Positions 51,234-61,325 of a stretch of DNA of 64,000 nt are shown here, in pieces. The first letter of the stretch is position 1. Each line of letters starts with the position of its first letter. Under the pieces are notes generated by a model. The model was not told where the DNA came from. It made no database searches and saw only the letters and a list, made by a program, of their open reading frames with translations. The translations under genes were made by a program, and so were the position numbers. This DNA is from Niastella koreensis GR20-10 (GTDB lineage Bacteria; Bacteroidota; Bacteroidia; Chitinophagales; Chitinophagaceae), in NCBI RefSeq assembly GCF_000246855.1, contig NC_016609.1, positions 3,906,001 to 3,970,000 on the forward strand, given 5' to 3'.

Positions 51234-52355
51234 ATGATGCGTTCAATTTTATTCATAATGTGTTGTTATGTAGGTGTGGTTTCGTGCAATAAATTACCCT
51301 GTGAGCCGAAAATGCCACGATTGACAACTGTTTTTAAAGACGATACCTTCCAACTAACCGGTGTGGCCATTTCGCCCGAAGGACGATTGTTCACCAATTA
51401 TCCGTTGTGGTCAGACATATATAAATATGCCGTTGTGGAAGTAAATGGTAAAGTAAGCGATCTTAAAACAGATGATCAGTGGATGGCTAAGGCGCCCTAT
51501 CCCAACCTGTATATGAACAGCTCTAAGATCAGTGACGGGGGTAAAGACAAATGGGTTTGTGTACAGTCGGTTGTTACCGATGAAGATAATAATTTGTGGG
51601 TGGTTGACCCGGCCTCGCCAAAAATGGCCGGTGTATACAACAACAGCCATAAACTGGTTAAAATAAATCTCAACAACAACACGATTGAAAGAACCTGGTT
51701 ATTTGCCGGTATCACCGATGCTCAAAGTTACATCAATGATGTTCGCATCGATAACCAGCGGCAGTACGCTTATCTCACCAACAGCAGTGAAGGTGGCATT
51801 GTAGTGGTGAACCTGGCCAGTGGTTATTCAAGGCAGGTACTGCACGACCATTACTCCACCCAAAGCGATCCTGACTTCAAGTTCATCATCGATGGTCATG
51901 AACTGATGAAGAACGGCCAGCCGGTAAAGATCAATTCGGATGGCATTGCGTTAACACCGGATGGCGACTGGTTGTATTACAAACCGCTTACCGATGACAA
52001 ACTGTACCGCATCCGTACTGAATACCTGCGCGATGAAACCATGAGCAGCGCCCAACTGGGCAGCAAGGTGGAAGACCTGGGTCATTTTGCCACTACCGAC
52101 GGAATGATCTTTGACCATAAAGGCAATCTGTACATGGGCGATATGCGCACCTATTCCATTTTGCGGATCACCCCCGAGCTGAAAATGGAAACCGTTATTG
52201 TCGATGCCAACCTCATCTGGCCCGACAGCTATTCGATATCGAAAGACGGATGGTTGTACATCAGTTGTTCTCAGATCCAAAAACAACCGGAGTATAACGA
52301 CGGCGTGAACAAACGTACCGATCCTTATGCCATTTACAAACTGAAGGTTGAATAA
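51234..52355 (+). CDS. Major-royal-jelly/yellow-family beta-propeller lipoprotein
   Basis: A 373-residue lipoprotein (lipobox VVSC, Cys18) with a six-bladed propeller of the MRJP/SMP-30-like superfamily (PF03022). Family blocks are 'TGVAISPEGRLFTNYPLW', 'DEDNNLWVVDPASPK', 'YINDVRIDNQRQYAYLTNSSEGGIVVVNLASG', 'SDGIALTPDGDWLYYKPLTDDKLYRI' and 'TDGMIFDHKGNLYMGDM'. Bacterial members are poorly characterised and may bind or hydrolyse small molecules or sugar lactones. The start has two adjacent Met codons (51234 and 51237). It is not clearly part of any neighbouring operon. Confidence 0.85.
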   Translation: MMRSILFIMCCYVGVVSCNKLPCEPKMPRLTTVFKDDTFQLTGVAISPEGRLFTNYPLWSDIYKYAVVEVNGKVSDLKTDDQWMAKAPYPNLYMNSSKISDGGKDKWVCVQSVVTDEDNNLWVVDPASPKMAGVYNNSHKLVKINLNNNTIERTWLFAGITDAQSYINDVRIDNQRQYAYLTNSSEGGIVVVNLASGYSRQVLHDHYSTQSDPDFKFIIDGHELMKNGQPVKINSDGIALTPDGDWLYYKPLTDDKLYRIRTEYLRDETMSSAQLGSKVEDLGHFATTDGMIFDHKGNLYMGDMRTYSILRITPELKMETVIVDANLIWPDSYSISKDGWLYISCSQIQKQPEYNDGVNKRTDPYAIYKLKVE

Positions 52356-52357
52356 CA

Positions 52358-52414
52358 ATGCAGCAAACAAGAAACAGTATCGATGATATCTGGGGGATGC
52401 CCCGCAAACCCTGA
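52358..52414 (+). pseudogene. Tiny frame, possible N-terminal remnant of an oxidoreductase
   Basis: An 18-codon frame starts 2 bases after the upstream stop and reads MQQTRNSIDDIWGMPRKP then TGA. The 'SIDDIWG' piece faintly resembles the start of some molybdopterin oxidoreductases (DIWGxRTPY). Evidence is thin, and it may be chance or a small leader peptide. Confidence 0.2.
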
Positions 52415-52428
52415 TCGCCTCGGCCTGA

Positions 52429-54606
52429 TCATTTGGACTCCATTGTATTGGGACAATGCAACAGAATAACCGAACGGCCGGCTGCCGTAACCGTATCGCC
52501 GGCGTTATGCATGGCCCCTTCCTCGTTTATGGCAGCACTAACGGTGTTGATCACTTCCTTCCAGCATTCGGCGTAATTGGCCGGTGGTAATTTAAAAGAA
52601 ACCGGCTCTGCCGTACAATTAAAAATGATGTAAAAATTATCATCGGTGATCTTTTCGCCCAACGGGCTGGTCATGTCCAGGTCGGCGCCATTCAGGTAAA
52701 TGCCCAGCAGGCGCGCCACATCCGATGAATAATTATCATCTTTCAACGCCGTGCCATCGGGTAAAAACCATTCTATATCTTTCAGGTTACTTTCCTTAAT
52801 TAAATGTCCCCTGAACCAGCGCCTGCGGCAAAACACCGGGTGGTTCCGGCGCCAGAAGATCAACTGCCGCGTAAACTCCAGCAGGCTTGTATCTGCTTTT
52901 TCCCAGTCTATCCAGGAAATCTCATTGTCCTGGCAATAGGAGTTGTTATTTCCATGTTTGGTGCGGCTTATTTCATCCCCACTCAGGATCATAGGCACCC
53001 CCTGCGATAATAGTAACGTTGTAAGCAGGTTTCGCTTTTGCCGTTCGCGCAGGTCGTTGATGTCTTTATTGTCCGTTGGCCCTTCAGCTCCGCAATTCCA
53101 GGAGTGGTTTTGCTGATCGCCGTCTTTATTGTCTTCCCCGTTGGCCTCATTATGCCGGTCGTTATAAGACACCAGGTCGTTAAGCGTAAAGCCGTCGTGC
53201 GCGGTTATAAAATTGATACTGGCCGTAGGCGACCGGTAATCGCTTTTATACAGGTCGGCGCTGCCGGTAAACCGTTCGGCAAATTCATGCAGCATGCTGT
53301 CGCCGCCACGCCAGTAATCGCGCATACAATCCCGGTACTTGCCGTTCCATTCGGCCCAGCCGGGTGGAAACTTGCCTACCTGGTAACCGCCTTCCCCCAC
53401 ATCCCAGGGTTCAGCTATCAGTTTTGCCTGCGAGATCACCGGATCCTGGTAAATAATTTCAAAAAAGGCGCTCAGGTAGTTAACGTCGTGCAACTCACGG
53501 GCAAGCGTGGCTGCCAGGTCAAAGCGGAAACCATCCACCTGCATTTCGGTAATCCAGTAACGCAGACTGTCCATGATCAGCCGCAGCACCCCAGGCAAAT
53601 ACGCATTCAGCGTATTACCGGTGCCGGTATAGTCCATATAATAACGCTTGTCTTCTGTAAGGCGGTAATAGGCTTCGTTGTCGATGCCTTTGAACGATAA
53701 CGTGGGCCCCAGGTGATTTCCTTCGGCCGTATGGTTATACACCACATCGAGTATTACTTCAATACCGGCCTTGTGCAGCTCCTTCACCATATTTTTAAAT
53801 TCGGTTACCTGTTCGCCTTTTACCCCGCCGGAGGAATACCGTACATCGGGCGCAAAAAAACCAATGGTGTTATAGCCCCAGAAATTCGTCAGTCCCTTTT
53901 CAACCAGGTGGCGGTCGGTCACAAAATGATGTACCGGCATCAGTTCTATGGCGGTAATGCCCAGTTTTTTAAAATAGTCTATCGTCGCCGGATGCGCCAG
54001 CCCCGCATACGTACCCTGTAAATTTTCCGGTACATCAGGGTTCAGTTTGGTAAATTCCTTTACATGCAGCTCATAGATCACCGTTTGATCGTATGGTATT
54101 TTGGGCTGTTGTACATTTTCCCAATCATACTGCGGGTTAATTACCACCGAGCGGGGCACATAGGGTGCACTATCGGTGCCATTCAGGTTTAAGTCATCGC
54201 CACCTATTTTGTAACTAAACACACTGTCGTGCCAGTCGATAGTCCCTGAAATAGCCTTGGCATAAGGGTCCAGCAGGAGTTTATTTGGGTTGAACCGTTT
54301 GCCATCATTTGGGTCATACGGTCCGCTAACCCGGTAACCATATAACTGCCCGGGTTTCAGATCGGCTATATACACATGCCAGATGGAATGTTCCCGCTCC
54401 TTGAGTTTTATTTTTACAAACTCTGTTTTACTATCCAGGTTTTCGAACAGGCATAGTTCCACTTCTTCAGCATGTTCGCTGTAAATGGAAAAATTAACTC
54501 CCTTTCCATCGTAGGTAGCGCCAAGTGGAAAGGCCTTACCGGGATAAATGCCTGAAAATACCGATTCAAGGGACAGTCTTGTCCCTGATCTTTTTTCCGC
54601 AATCAT
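52429..54606 (-). CDS. glgX: Glycogen debranching enzyme GlgX/TreX (isoamylase type)
   Basis: A 725-residue GH13 enzyme of the GlgX/TreX subfamily. A CBM48 N-terminal domain ('PLGATYDGKGVNFSIYSEHAEEVELCLF') precedes the (beta/alpha)8 barrel with 'VILDVVYNHTAEG', nucleophile Asp in 'DGFRFDLAATLARE' (near residue 360), acid/base Glu in 'LIAEPWDVGEGGYQVG' (near 399) and 'FITAHDGFTLNDLVSYNDRHN'. It removes alpha-1,6 branches from glycogen to give linear maltodextrins, the substrate of TreY. It lies 9 bases after treY, so here it acts as the TreX of a TreXYZ pathway. Confidence 0.95.
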   Translation of the reverse strand: MIAEKRSGTRLSLESVFSGIYPGKAFPLGATYDGKGVNFSIYSEHAEEVELCLFENLDSKTEFVKIKLKEREHSIWHVYIADLKPGQLYGYRVSGPYDPNDGKRFNPNKLLLDPYAKAISGTIDWHDSVFSYKIGGDDLNLNGTDSAPYVPRSVVINPQYDWENVQQPKIPYDQTVIYELHVKEFTKLNPDVPENLQGTYAGLAHPATIDYFKKLGITAIELMPVHHFVTDRHLVEKGLTNFWGYNTIGFFAPDVRYSSGGVKGEQVTEFKNMVKELHKAGIEVILDVVYNHTAEGNHLGPTLSFKGIDNEAYYRLTEDKRYYMDYTGTGNTLNAYLPGVLRLIMDSLRYWITEMQVDGFRFDLAATLARELHDVNYLSAFFEIIYQDPVISQAKLIAEPWDVGEGGYQVGKFPPGWAEWNGKYRDCMRDYWRGGDSMLHEFAERFTGSADLYKSDYRSPTASINFITAHDGFTLNDLVSYNDRHNEANGEDNKDGDQQNHSWNCGAEGPTDNKDINDLRERQKRNLLTTLLLSQGVPMILSGDEISRTKHGNNNSYCQDNEISWIDWEKADTSLLEFTRQLIFWRRNHPVFCRRRWFRGHLIKESNLKDIEWFLPDGTALKDDNYSSDVARLLGIYLNGADLDMTSPLGEKITDDNFYIIFNCTAEPVSFKLPPANYAECWKEVINTVSAAINEEGAMHNAGDTVTAAGRSVILLHCPNTMESK

Positions 54607-54615
54607 ATACAGTAT

Positions 54616-57285
54616 TTATTTAACTTCTCCGGTGAGCAATGAAACCGGGAAATTGTTGAAAATGGTATGTATTGGTAAATCACCTGCAGCTTCCATTGTT
54701 TCGCCGGTAAAAACATGTTTCCATTTTATGGGCGCATTGGCTGGCAGGGTTATAGAACAATTGGTATTGGTTACCCGAACCGAGACTGGTGCAATAACCA
54801 GCACCCACTCATTTTTATACTGCCTTATGTAGGCAATAATTCCACACTCAGCCGGAGTTTGTAAGGGTATATAACTTCCATGCAAAAAGACTGCCGCCAG
54901 TTGCCGCCGGCATTGCAGCGCCTTCCAGGTAACATAAAATTTTTCCAGGCCTTCCGTCTTTTTCGACGAAATATATTTCAACACCTCCGCTGTACCCTGC
55001 TGTTCCCGTTCTTTGATCTCCTTTAAAGCCTGTTTGAAAAACCCATAATCAACCGGGCGGCGGTTATCGGGATCTACATAACTGGTATCCCAGCCTTCAC
55101 TGCCCTGGTATGTATCCGGAATGCCGGGCGCTGTGATCTTTACCAGGGTTTGGGTTACTGACAGTTGCTGTGCAGCGTCCCGGATTTTTTTAAAGAACGG
55201 CAGAAAGCTTTTTAGAAAATTATGCTCCGGCGCCAGGATCTTTTCAATGAACCGGCAACCTGCCTCTTCATACGTTGAATCGGGTTCCTGCCAGGTGGTA
55301 AACAGTTTGGCTTCCCGTACCGATTTTATGTAATAGGCTTTTAACCTTTCCACATATTCCTCAGTTACCTGTTCATCGGCAGGAAAACCGGCTATCAACG
55401 ACTGATAAATAAAATACTCATCTTCACCTGCCGGCATCGGCTTACCATCCCGGCTTTCTTTACAGGGTGCATTAATTAACCGCCAGTGTTCATTCACCTG
55501 CTGCCACTCAATGGTAAACCAGGTGAGCGCATTCACCCGCAAACGGCCATCTTCCCCACGTTTGGTATCGTGGGTGGAAGTGGTATTCAATGAAAACGGG
55601 AATTGTTGCTGCCGCTGTTGCACCCATTGATGAAAGTCCTGGATAGTATAATTTTCTATATCCGGCGTATCGCCCACTTCGTTGTGCCCTAATAGCGCGT
55701 TGTATACGTAAAAGGTAGTATCCTCCACGCCCTTGGCCATAAGCGGGCCGGTAAACTGCATGAGGCGTTTTTGAAACTCCAGGCGCCGTAAATTAATTCC
55801 ATTATCTGTTGCATCAAAATCCCAGATGGTTTGTAATACCTGCAAGGGGGCTGCCCATTCCGGTCCTCTTGCTTTCGCTTCTTCAAAGGTTTCTTTGATC
55901 AGGTCCTGCGGATTGCTGTGGGGGGCCTCTTCACCAGGGTACAACCGGTATACCGGCATACAGCACATGAACAGGGCCAGGGCCTGTTTTATTTCATCGG
56001 GCATCATCGTTTCCGGCACCAGTTGCAGCGTGTATAAACTTCTTACCAGGTTATTCCACTCACCGCCCAGGTACTTCTCCAGGAAGCTGCGCTTCTTTTC
56101 AAACGTAATGGTTTTGTAATCCGGCATACCGGGAAAAAGCGTAGTATAGTAGTGCTTCAACTGCCGGGCGCCTTCACTATTGGTAAGCAACCAGCTTACC
56201 TGCGAAGTAAATTCATATCCCGTAGTACCCTGTACGGGCCAGTTACCACCCAGGTGCTCGCCCTGCTCCAGGATCTTTTCCACTACTATATAACAATCGT
56301 TTCCAAAGAATTGCCTCAGCCGGTGTAAATATTCAACCGGCTTCTCCAGTCCGTCTATATGATCTATCCGTAACCCATGCACCAGTTTTTGCCGGTACAA
56401 ATTGTGTAACAGCTGGTGGTATTCGTAAAAAACCTCTTCACTGGCCATGTTCAGTGAAATGAGTTCACTAACGGCAAAAAAGCGGCGGAAGTTGATCAGT
56501 TGGTTGGCCTTTTGCCAAAAACAAAGCTGGTAATATTGCCTTTGTAAAATATTATCCAGGGCCCGCGCATCGCTGTTTATTACGGTAAGCAGCCTGCGCA
56601 CTTCCAATACTGCCTGCTCTTTGCCAAGAAATGTTTGTACCAGTCCGGTCTTTATTTCGCGCCAGGAAGACAATGGCCACCCCTGCACCGCTTCTGCACG
56701 CAGTTGCTGCAGTAATTGCATAATATCCTCCTGGTGTAAAAGAGCCAGCAACGGCTCATAGGCCCCAATGGAAAGCGGGTATTTGGTATCCCCATACTTT
56801 ATCACAAAACCTTCCGGCCCCAGGTCTATCGTAATTTCCTGCTGTTGTAAACATTCCGGTAATGGCTTTCCCAAAAAGGGCACCATCAGTTTGCCATGCA
56901 ATAAGGGATCGGGATGGTTCCAGTCTATATCGAACCAATTATAATAGGGTGAATATTCGCCCCGTTCCAGCACATCGGCCAGGCGGTTATTGCTCATGGC
57001 AAAAACCATATGGTTGGGCACTACATCCTGCAGCCAGGTCATGCCTTTTTGCTGTAGCTCCATATTGATCCGTTGCAACTGGTCGATGGTGCCAATTTCA
57101 GTATTCAGGCTATAGGGATCGGACACATCGTACCCATGCATACCGCCGGCAGGCGCTGAAAAGAACGGGCTTGCATAAATGGCAGTAATACCCAGCTCGT
57201 GTAAGTAAGCTAGTATCTCCTCTACCTGTTTAAAATTAAAATGGGCATTTAACTGTAACCGGTATGTAGCAACTGGTATTCTCAT
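54616..57285 (-). CDS. treY: Maltooligosyltrehalose synthase
   Basis: An 889-residue GH13_26 enzyme. It starts with the hallmark 'PVATYRLQLNAHFNFKQVEEILAYLHELGITAIYASPFF' and 'GGMHGYDVSDPYSLN'. Catalytic blocks are 'HGLRIDHIDGL' (nucleophile Asp near residue 304), 'YIVVEKILEQGEHL' (Glu near 332) and 'TTSTHDTKRGEDGRLRVNAL'. The C-terminal part has 'PGIPDTYQGSEGW' and 'VDPDNRRPVDY'. It converts the reducing-end alpha-1,4 linkage of maltodextrins into alpha,alpha-1,1 (trehalose type). It lies between treZ and glgX with 9-base gaps on each side. Confidence 0.96.
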   Translation of the reverse strand: MRIPVATYRLQLNAHFNFKQVEEILAYLHELGITAIYASPFFSAPAGGMHGYDVSDPYSLNTEIGTIDQLQRINMELQQKGMTWLQDVVPNHMVFAMSNNRLADVLERGEYSPYYNWFDIDWNHPDPLLHGKLMVPFLGKPLPECLQQQEITIDLGPEGFVIKYGDTKYPLSIGAYEPLLALLHQEDIMQLLQQLRAEAVQGWPLSSWREIKTGLVQTFLGKEQAVLEVRRLLTVINSDARALDNILQRQYYQLCFWQKANQLINFRRFFAVSELISLNMASEEVFYEYHQLLHNLYRQKLVHGLRIDHIDGLEKPVEYLHRLRQFFGNDCYIVVEKILEQGEHLGGNWPVQGTTGYEFTSQVSWLLTNSEGARQLKHYYTTLFPGMPDYKTITFEKKRSFLEKYLGGEWNNLVRSLYTLQLVPETMMPDEIKQALALFMCCMPVYRLYPGEEAPHSNPQDLIKETFEEAKARGPEWAAPLQVLQTIWDFDATDNGINLRRLEFQKRLMQFTGPLMAKGVEDTTFYVYNALLGHNEVGDTPDIENYTIQDFHQWVQQRQQQFPFSLNTTSTHDTKRGEDGRLRVNALTWFTIEWQQVNEHWRLINAPCKESRDGKPMPAGEDEYFIYQSLIAGFPADEQVTEEYVERLKAYYIKSVREAKLFTTWQEPDSTYEEAGCRFIEKILAPEHNFLKSFLPFFKKIRDAAQQLSVTQTLVKITAPGIPDTYQGSEGWDTSYVDPDNRRPVDYGFFKQALKEIKEREQQGTAEVLKYISSKKTEGLEKFYVTWKALQCRRQLAAVFLHGSYIPLQTPAECGIIAYIRQYKNEWVLVIAPVSVRVTNTNCSITLPANAPIKWKHVFTGETMEAAGDLPIHTIFNNFPVSLLTGEVK

Positions 57286-57294
57286 AACTAAGGT

Positions 57295-59127
57295 TTATTC
57301 TTCCGGCTTATTGGTTAGTTCAAAAACAATGGCCGAAAATGGGTTTATCAGAAAGGGTTGTTCCGGCTGCACCACGGCTGGCGCCAGGCTGCCGGGGCCA
57401 TGCCATTCTACATCGGAGGTATCGAAAATTTTGGTGCAGGCTTTTTCAAACTGAATATTTTCAGGTTCTCTGCCCAGGTTCAAACAAATGATAAGCACTT
57501 CTTCATTGCCATGCCGTTCAAAACGCAGTACCTTGTTTTGAACGCGGATGTTCCGCACCGCATCATCACGCCGGAAATTATACAGGGCCTGCCGCTCTTT
57601 CCTGAAGGCGATCAGGTATTTATATAACCTGAACAAACCCGGTACTTCATCAATCTGCCAGCTTAATTTCGACTGGCGGAAGATGGCTTCATCCTGGGGG
57701 TCGGGCACTTCGCCTTCCCAGTTAAACACGGCAAACTCCTTACGCCGGCCTTCCCGTAAATTTTTTATCAGTTCTTCATCTGAATGACTGGTAAAATACA
57801 GGAAGGGATTTTTTTCGCCGTATTCTTCGCCCATAAACAACAGGGGTACATGCGGCGACAACATAAGCGTGGCAGCAGCAACTTTCAATCCTTCCGGCGA
57901 CAACATTGTACTTAGGCGGTCGCCCAGCAGGCGGTTGCCTACCTGGTCGTGGTTCTGCACAAAAGCTATGAATTGATTGTAACCTGTATTTACAGGCTCC
58001 CTGCCGAAATGCCTTTTGCGGTGTTTGGAAAATTGCCCGGTATATACATATGAATGTTGCAGGCTTCGGGCCAGGTCTTCCAGCGGGCCAAAGTCTTCAT
58101 AATACCCCGTTTGCTCCCCGGTGATGGCCCCATGCAACGCATGATGAAATTCATCTACCCACTGCGCATCCATGCCATAACCGCCCTGGGCAACCGGTGA
58201 AATATACCGCGGATTGTTGAGATCAAATTCCGCGATCAGGATCTTTCTTCTTTGTGCACGCTGTTCCAGCAGCCTTACCTGGGCAGTCAGTTCCTCCATA
58301 ATATGCGTGGCACTGCTGTCGAAAATGCCATGCACCGCATCCAGCCGCAACCCGTCTATTTGAAATTCATCCAGCCACATCAGGGCGTTCTGAATAAAAT
58401 AATTGCGAACACCATCACACCACTGGCCATCAAAATTGATGGCGCCGCCCCAGAACAATTTATATTTTTCAGTGAAGTAAGGGGCAAAGTCCTGCAGGTA
58501 ATTGCCCTCGGGCCCCAGATGATTATATACCACATCCAAAATAACGGCTATGCCCCGCTGATGGGCGGCATTCACCAGCTGCTTCAGATCGTTAGCCGTG
58601 CCATAGTCTTTATGAATAGCAAATGGGAACACCCCATCGTAACCCCAGTTATGGTGCCCCGGAAACTGGGCAATGGGCAACAGTTCAATGGCTGTTATAC
58701 CTAATGTTTGCAGATGATCGAGTTTACTGATGATGCCCTGGAAATTACCGGCCGCAGTAAAGGTGCCGGTATGCAGTTCATACAACACCATCTCCGCCAG
58801 CTCCATACCCTGCCAGTCATCATCTGTCCAGTTAAATGAGGTATCTGTTACTTCAGAAGGGCCATGCACGCCCTGTGGTTGGTAGCGCGCAGCCGGATCG
58901 GCACGCTGCAATTCATTATCCAACTTATACCAGTATTGCATACCTGGTGTTACTTTGTCGATAGTCACCGTCCAGTAACCTTCTTCCCCTTTTTCCATTT
59001 GCCAGGGAAGCGTGGGCGAAGATCCTAAAACCAATTGCACAGCATTACATACAGGCGCCCAAACAGTAAAGGTACACTGTCCATTTTTTGCAAGCGAAGG
59101 GCCGATAGGGATATAGGTAGTATGCAA
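57295..59127 (-). CDS. treZ: Malto-oligosyltrehalose trehalohydrolase
   Basis: A 610-residue GH13_10 enzyme: N-terminal CBM48-like domain ('CTFTVWAPVCNAVQLVL'), barrel with 'AVILDVVYNHLGPEGNYL', nucleophile Asp in 'DGLRLDAVHGIF' (near 261), Glu in 'KILIAEFDLNNPRY' (near 297) and 'FVQNHDQVGNRLLGDRLS'. It cuts trehalose off the end of the product of TreY. The family's insertion 'FAPYFTEKYKLFWGGAINFDG' distinguishes it from glycogen branching enzyme. It follows the FAD/Rieske gene by 84 bases, a gap large enough for an internal promoter. Confidence 0.95.
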   Translation of the reverse strand: MHTTYIPIGPSLAKNGQCTFTVWAPVCNAVQLVLGSSPTLPWQMEKGEEGYWTVTIDKVTPGMQYWYKLDNELQRADPAARYQPQGVHGPSEVTDTSFNWTDDDWQGMELAEMVLYELHTGTFTAAGNFQGIISKLDHLQTLGITAIELLPIAQFPGHHNWGYDGVFPFAIHKDYGTANDLKQLVNAAHQRGIAVILDVVYNHLGPEGNYLQDFAPYFTEKYKLFWGGAINFDGQWCDGVRNYFIQNALMWLDEFQIDGLRLDAVHGIFDSSATHIMEELTAQVRLLEQRAQRRKILIAEFDLNNPRYISPVAQGGYGMDAQWVDEFHHALHGAITGEQTGYYEDFGPLEDLARSLQHSYVYTGQFSKHRKRHFGREPVNTGYNQFIAFVQNHDQVGNRLLGDRLSTMLSPEGLKVAAATLMLSPHVPLLFMGEEYGEKNPFLYFTSHSDEELIKNLREGRRKEFAVFNWEGEVPDPQDEAIFRQSKLSWQIDEVPGLFRLYKYLIAFRKERQALYNFRRDDAVRNIRVQNKVLRFERHGNEEVLIICLNLGREPENIQFEKACTKIFDTSDVEWHGPGSLAPAVVQPEQPFLINPFSAIVFELTNKPEE

Positions 59128-59211
59128 GATTTTACTTTTTGTTAAAAGGTTGAAAATAATATGCCAGTAACAATCATTACGGGCATAGTTATTCCATCAA
59201 AACCAACTCTT

Positions 59212-60756
59212 TTAATCGTTCTTTAATTCAATCTTTTTCAGGTCCATATTCGCCGGCCCATTCAGCACAACTCCATCAATGGAATACCGGGCACCATGGC
59301 AGGGACAATCCCACGACAACTCGGCTGCATTCCACGACACACTGCATTTTAAATGCGTGCAGGTAGGGTTCAGTACATGCAGGTTGCCATTGCCGTCTTT
59401 ATACATGGCAATTTTATGTCCTTCAAACACCACTACCCTTCCTTCATTATGGGCCAGGCCACTCAAAGACTCCAGCTGGGTGCGTGTTACCAACCCGCTT
59501 ACCAGGTTCTTTATTACATCGGCGTTCTCCTTTATAAAATTCGCAAAACCCGCCACCGGGGCTATCCTGTTAGGATTGTACAACGATGCATACGCACTGG
59601 CGCCGGTTGTTATAAGGTCAGTTAACAGTATAGTGGCTACCTGGCTATATACCATGCCATTGCCGCCATAGCCTGTGGCCACATATACATTGGGCCGCGC
59701 CCCCGGTAACTCACCGATATAAGGCAATCCATCCGCCGGTTCATAATATTGGGAAGACCACTTATGTGTAATACTTTCTACATTGAAATACTTTTTGGCA
59801 TGCGCTTCCAGTTTATTAAAACAGGCAGCGGTATTGTCTTCATGACCGGTTTTATGATCTTCGCCACCTATAATAAAATAGGGTTCGCCATCTATCAACT
59901 GTGTGCGGTAATAATGATAGGGATCATACATATCATAACACAATTCATCAGGATAGGGGCCATTCAACTTAACCGCCATGGCGTATGACCGGTAGGGTGC
60001 ACAACGCATATGCAGCACATTTACTCCCGGAGGGATATGCGTTGCGAATACCAGTTTATTGGTTACATAGCTGTAACCAGCATCTGTTTGCACTTCAATG
60101 ATTTCCTGTTGAACCACCTCATCTGTTCTATGGGTATAACCGGTAACCGCCGTTTGCTCTATGATGCGGCCGCCTGCAGCAATAAATGCTTTTGCCAGCC
60201 CGTATACATATTGTACCGGGCTGAACTTTGCCTGTGCCGGTATTTCGATCGCTTTTGTAAAGGGTATATTTAGAGGGATATTGTTTGAATAATGCACCGG
60301 TACGCTCACTTTTTCACAGGCAGTTACTATATCCTGTAATTCCTTTTCCTGTTGCACGTTCTGCGCAAACAGGTAAGCGGCCGTTCTTTCAAAACCACAA
60401 TCTGCCTGGTACGTTTCTATATTCTTTTCAATATGGTGAATGGCTTCCTTAACGCTTTGCGCCACCAGTTTGGCGCCATCTTCCCCAACATGTTTTATAA
60501 TGGTGGTGTAGGGCGTATCAAGCATCGTATTCAAATGGGCCGTGGTGCCACCCGTTGTGCCAAAACAGCAATTATGTGCTTCCAGTACCAGGCATTGCAG
60601 TCCTGCAGTTTGCAAGCGCAGGGCCAGGCTGATACCGGTGATGCCGGCGCCAACGATAACCACATCGTAATTGCCGGCCGGCGCTTCATTATTGAAGGGC
60701 AGTGGTTCTACCGTTTGTTGCCATAAACTGGGCATTGCACCATCTCTTTTAATCAT
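59212..60756 (-). CDS. FAD-dependent oxidoreductase with C-terminal Rieske domain
   Basis: A 514-residue protein. A DAO-type FAD domain has GAGITG at 36-41 and 'FGTTGGTTAHLNTMLDTPY'. A C-terminal Rieske [2Fe-2S] domain has ligands Cys466-Thr-His468 and Cys484-Pro-Cys-His487. Such proteins occur in Bacteroidota and other bacteria near stress genes, but their substrate is not known; proposed roles involve oxidation of amines or quinone-linked electron transfer. No signal peptide is seen. It is 10 bases after the DUF421 gene and upstream of treZ, so it probably shares the trehalose operon. Confidence 0.9.
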   Translation of the reverse strand: MIKRDGAMPSLWQQTVEPLPFNNEAPAGNYDVVIVGAGITGISLALRLQTAGLQCLVLEAHNCCFGTTGGTTAHLNTMLDTPYTTIIKHVGEDGAKLVAQSVKEAIHHIEKNIETYQADCGFERTAAYLFAQNVQQEKELQDIVTACEKVSVPVHYSNNIPLNIPFTKAIEIPAQAKFSPVQYVYGLAKAFIAAGGRIIEQTAVTGYTHRTDEVVQQEIIEVQTDAGYSYVTNKLVFATHIPPGVNVLHMRCAPYRSYAMAVKLNGPYPDELCYDMYDPYHYYRTQLIDGEPYFIIGGEDHKTGHEDNTAACFNKLEAHAKKYFNVESITHKWSSQYYEPADGLPYIGELPGARPNVYVATGYGGNGMVYSQVATILLTDLITTGASAYASLYNPNRIAPVAGFANFIKENADVIKNLVSGLVTRTQLESLSGLAHNEGRVVVFEGHKIAMYKDGNGNLHVLNPTCTHLKCSVSWNAAELSWDCPCHGARYSIDGVVLNGPANMDLKKIELKND

Positions 60757-60766
60757 ATAAATAATT

Positions 60767-61255
60767 TTATTGTTTTTTTATTACACTTATAACTCCGTTC
60801 CTTTCCATATACACCCGTTCAATTTTACTCAGATCATCTGTCAGTGCCGATTCCCTGATCCCCTGCATGATATTCTCCTTACACACCTGCGCCCGCTTCA
60901 TATTGTCGTCGATGAAATGGCCATCTTTAAACAGCAACATTTTCTTACCTTCTATAAAGTTGCCCAACCTTTCGTTACGGGAAACAAGCGCACCCAGTAA
61001 CCGGTGAATCAATACGATCACCAGGCAACAGATAATAACGGGAACAAACGGCGAAGCCCCCACTACGGTCCTGCTTAAAACGGCGCCCAGCAATATGGTA
61101 ATGATGTTATCAAGTGGGGTATGCAACCCAAAGGATCGCCTGCCTGAAATGCGAATGAGTGCAAGCGCCAGTACAAACACTACAATGCCCCGCATACTCA
61201 TTTGAAGGGCCGTGAGGTCTTTACCCTGTCCAAACAATTGTAAAACCCAATCCAT
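60767..61255 (-). CDS. YetF/DUF421-family membrane protein
   Basis: A 162-residue protein with three N-terminal membrane helices (about 18-90: 'GIVVFVLALALIRISGRRSFG', 'NIITILLGAVLSRTVVG', 'PVIICCLVIVLIHRLLG') and the conserved cytoplasmic DUF421 domain ('NERLGNFIEGKKMLLFKDGHFIDDNMKRAQVCKENIMQGIRE', 'KIERVYMERNGVISVI'). The family is linked to stress and spore-associated genes in Bacillus, but its activity is not established. It is the first gene of the putative five-gene trehalose operon. Confidence 0.88.
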   Translation of the reverse strand: MDWVLQLFGQGKDLTALQMSMRGIVVFVLALALIRISGRRSFGLHTPLDNIITILLGAVLSRTVVGASPFVPVIICCLVIVLIHRLLGALVSRNERLGNFIEGKKMLLFKDGHFIDDNMKRAQVCKENIMQGIRESALTDDLSKIERVYMERNGVISVIKKQ

Positions 61256-61325
61256 ATAAACACCACTTCAAAAAACGAACCATGCGCCCCGGAAAGGTTT
61301 TTGCAATTAAAATAGAAAAGAGCCT

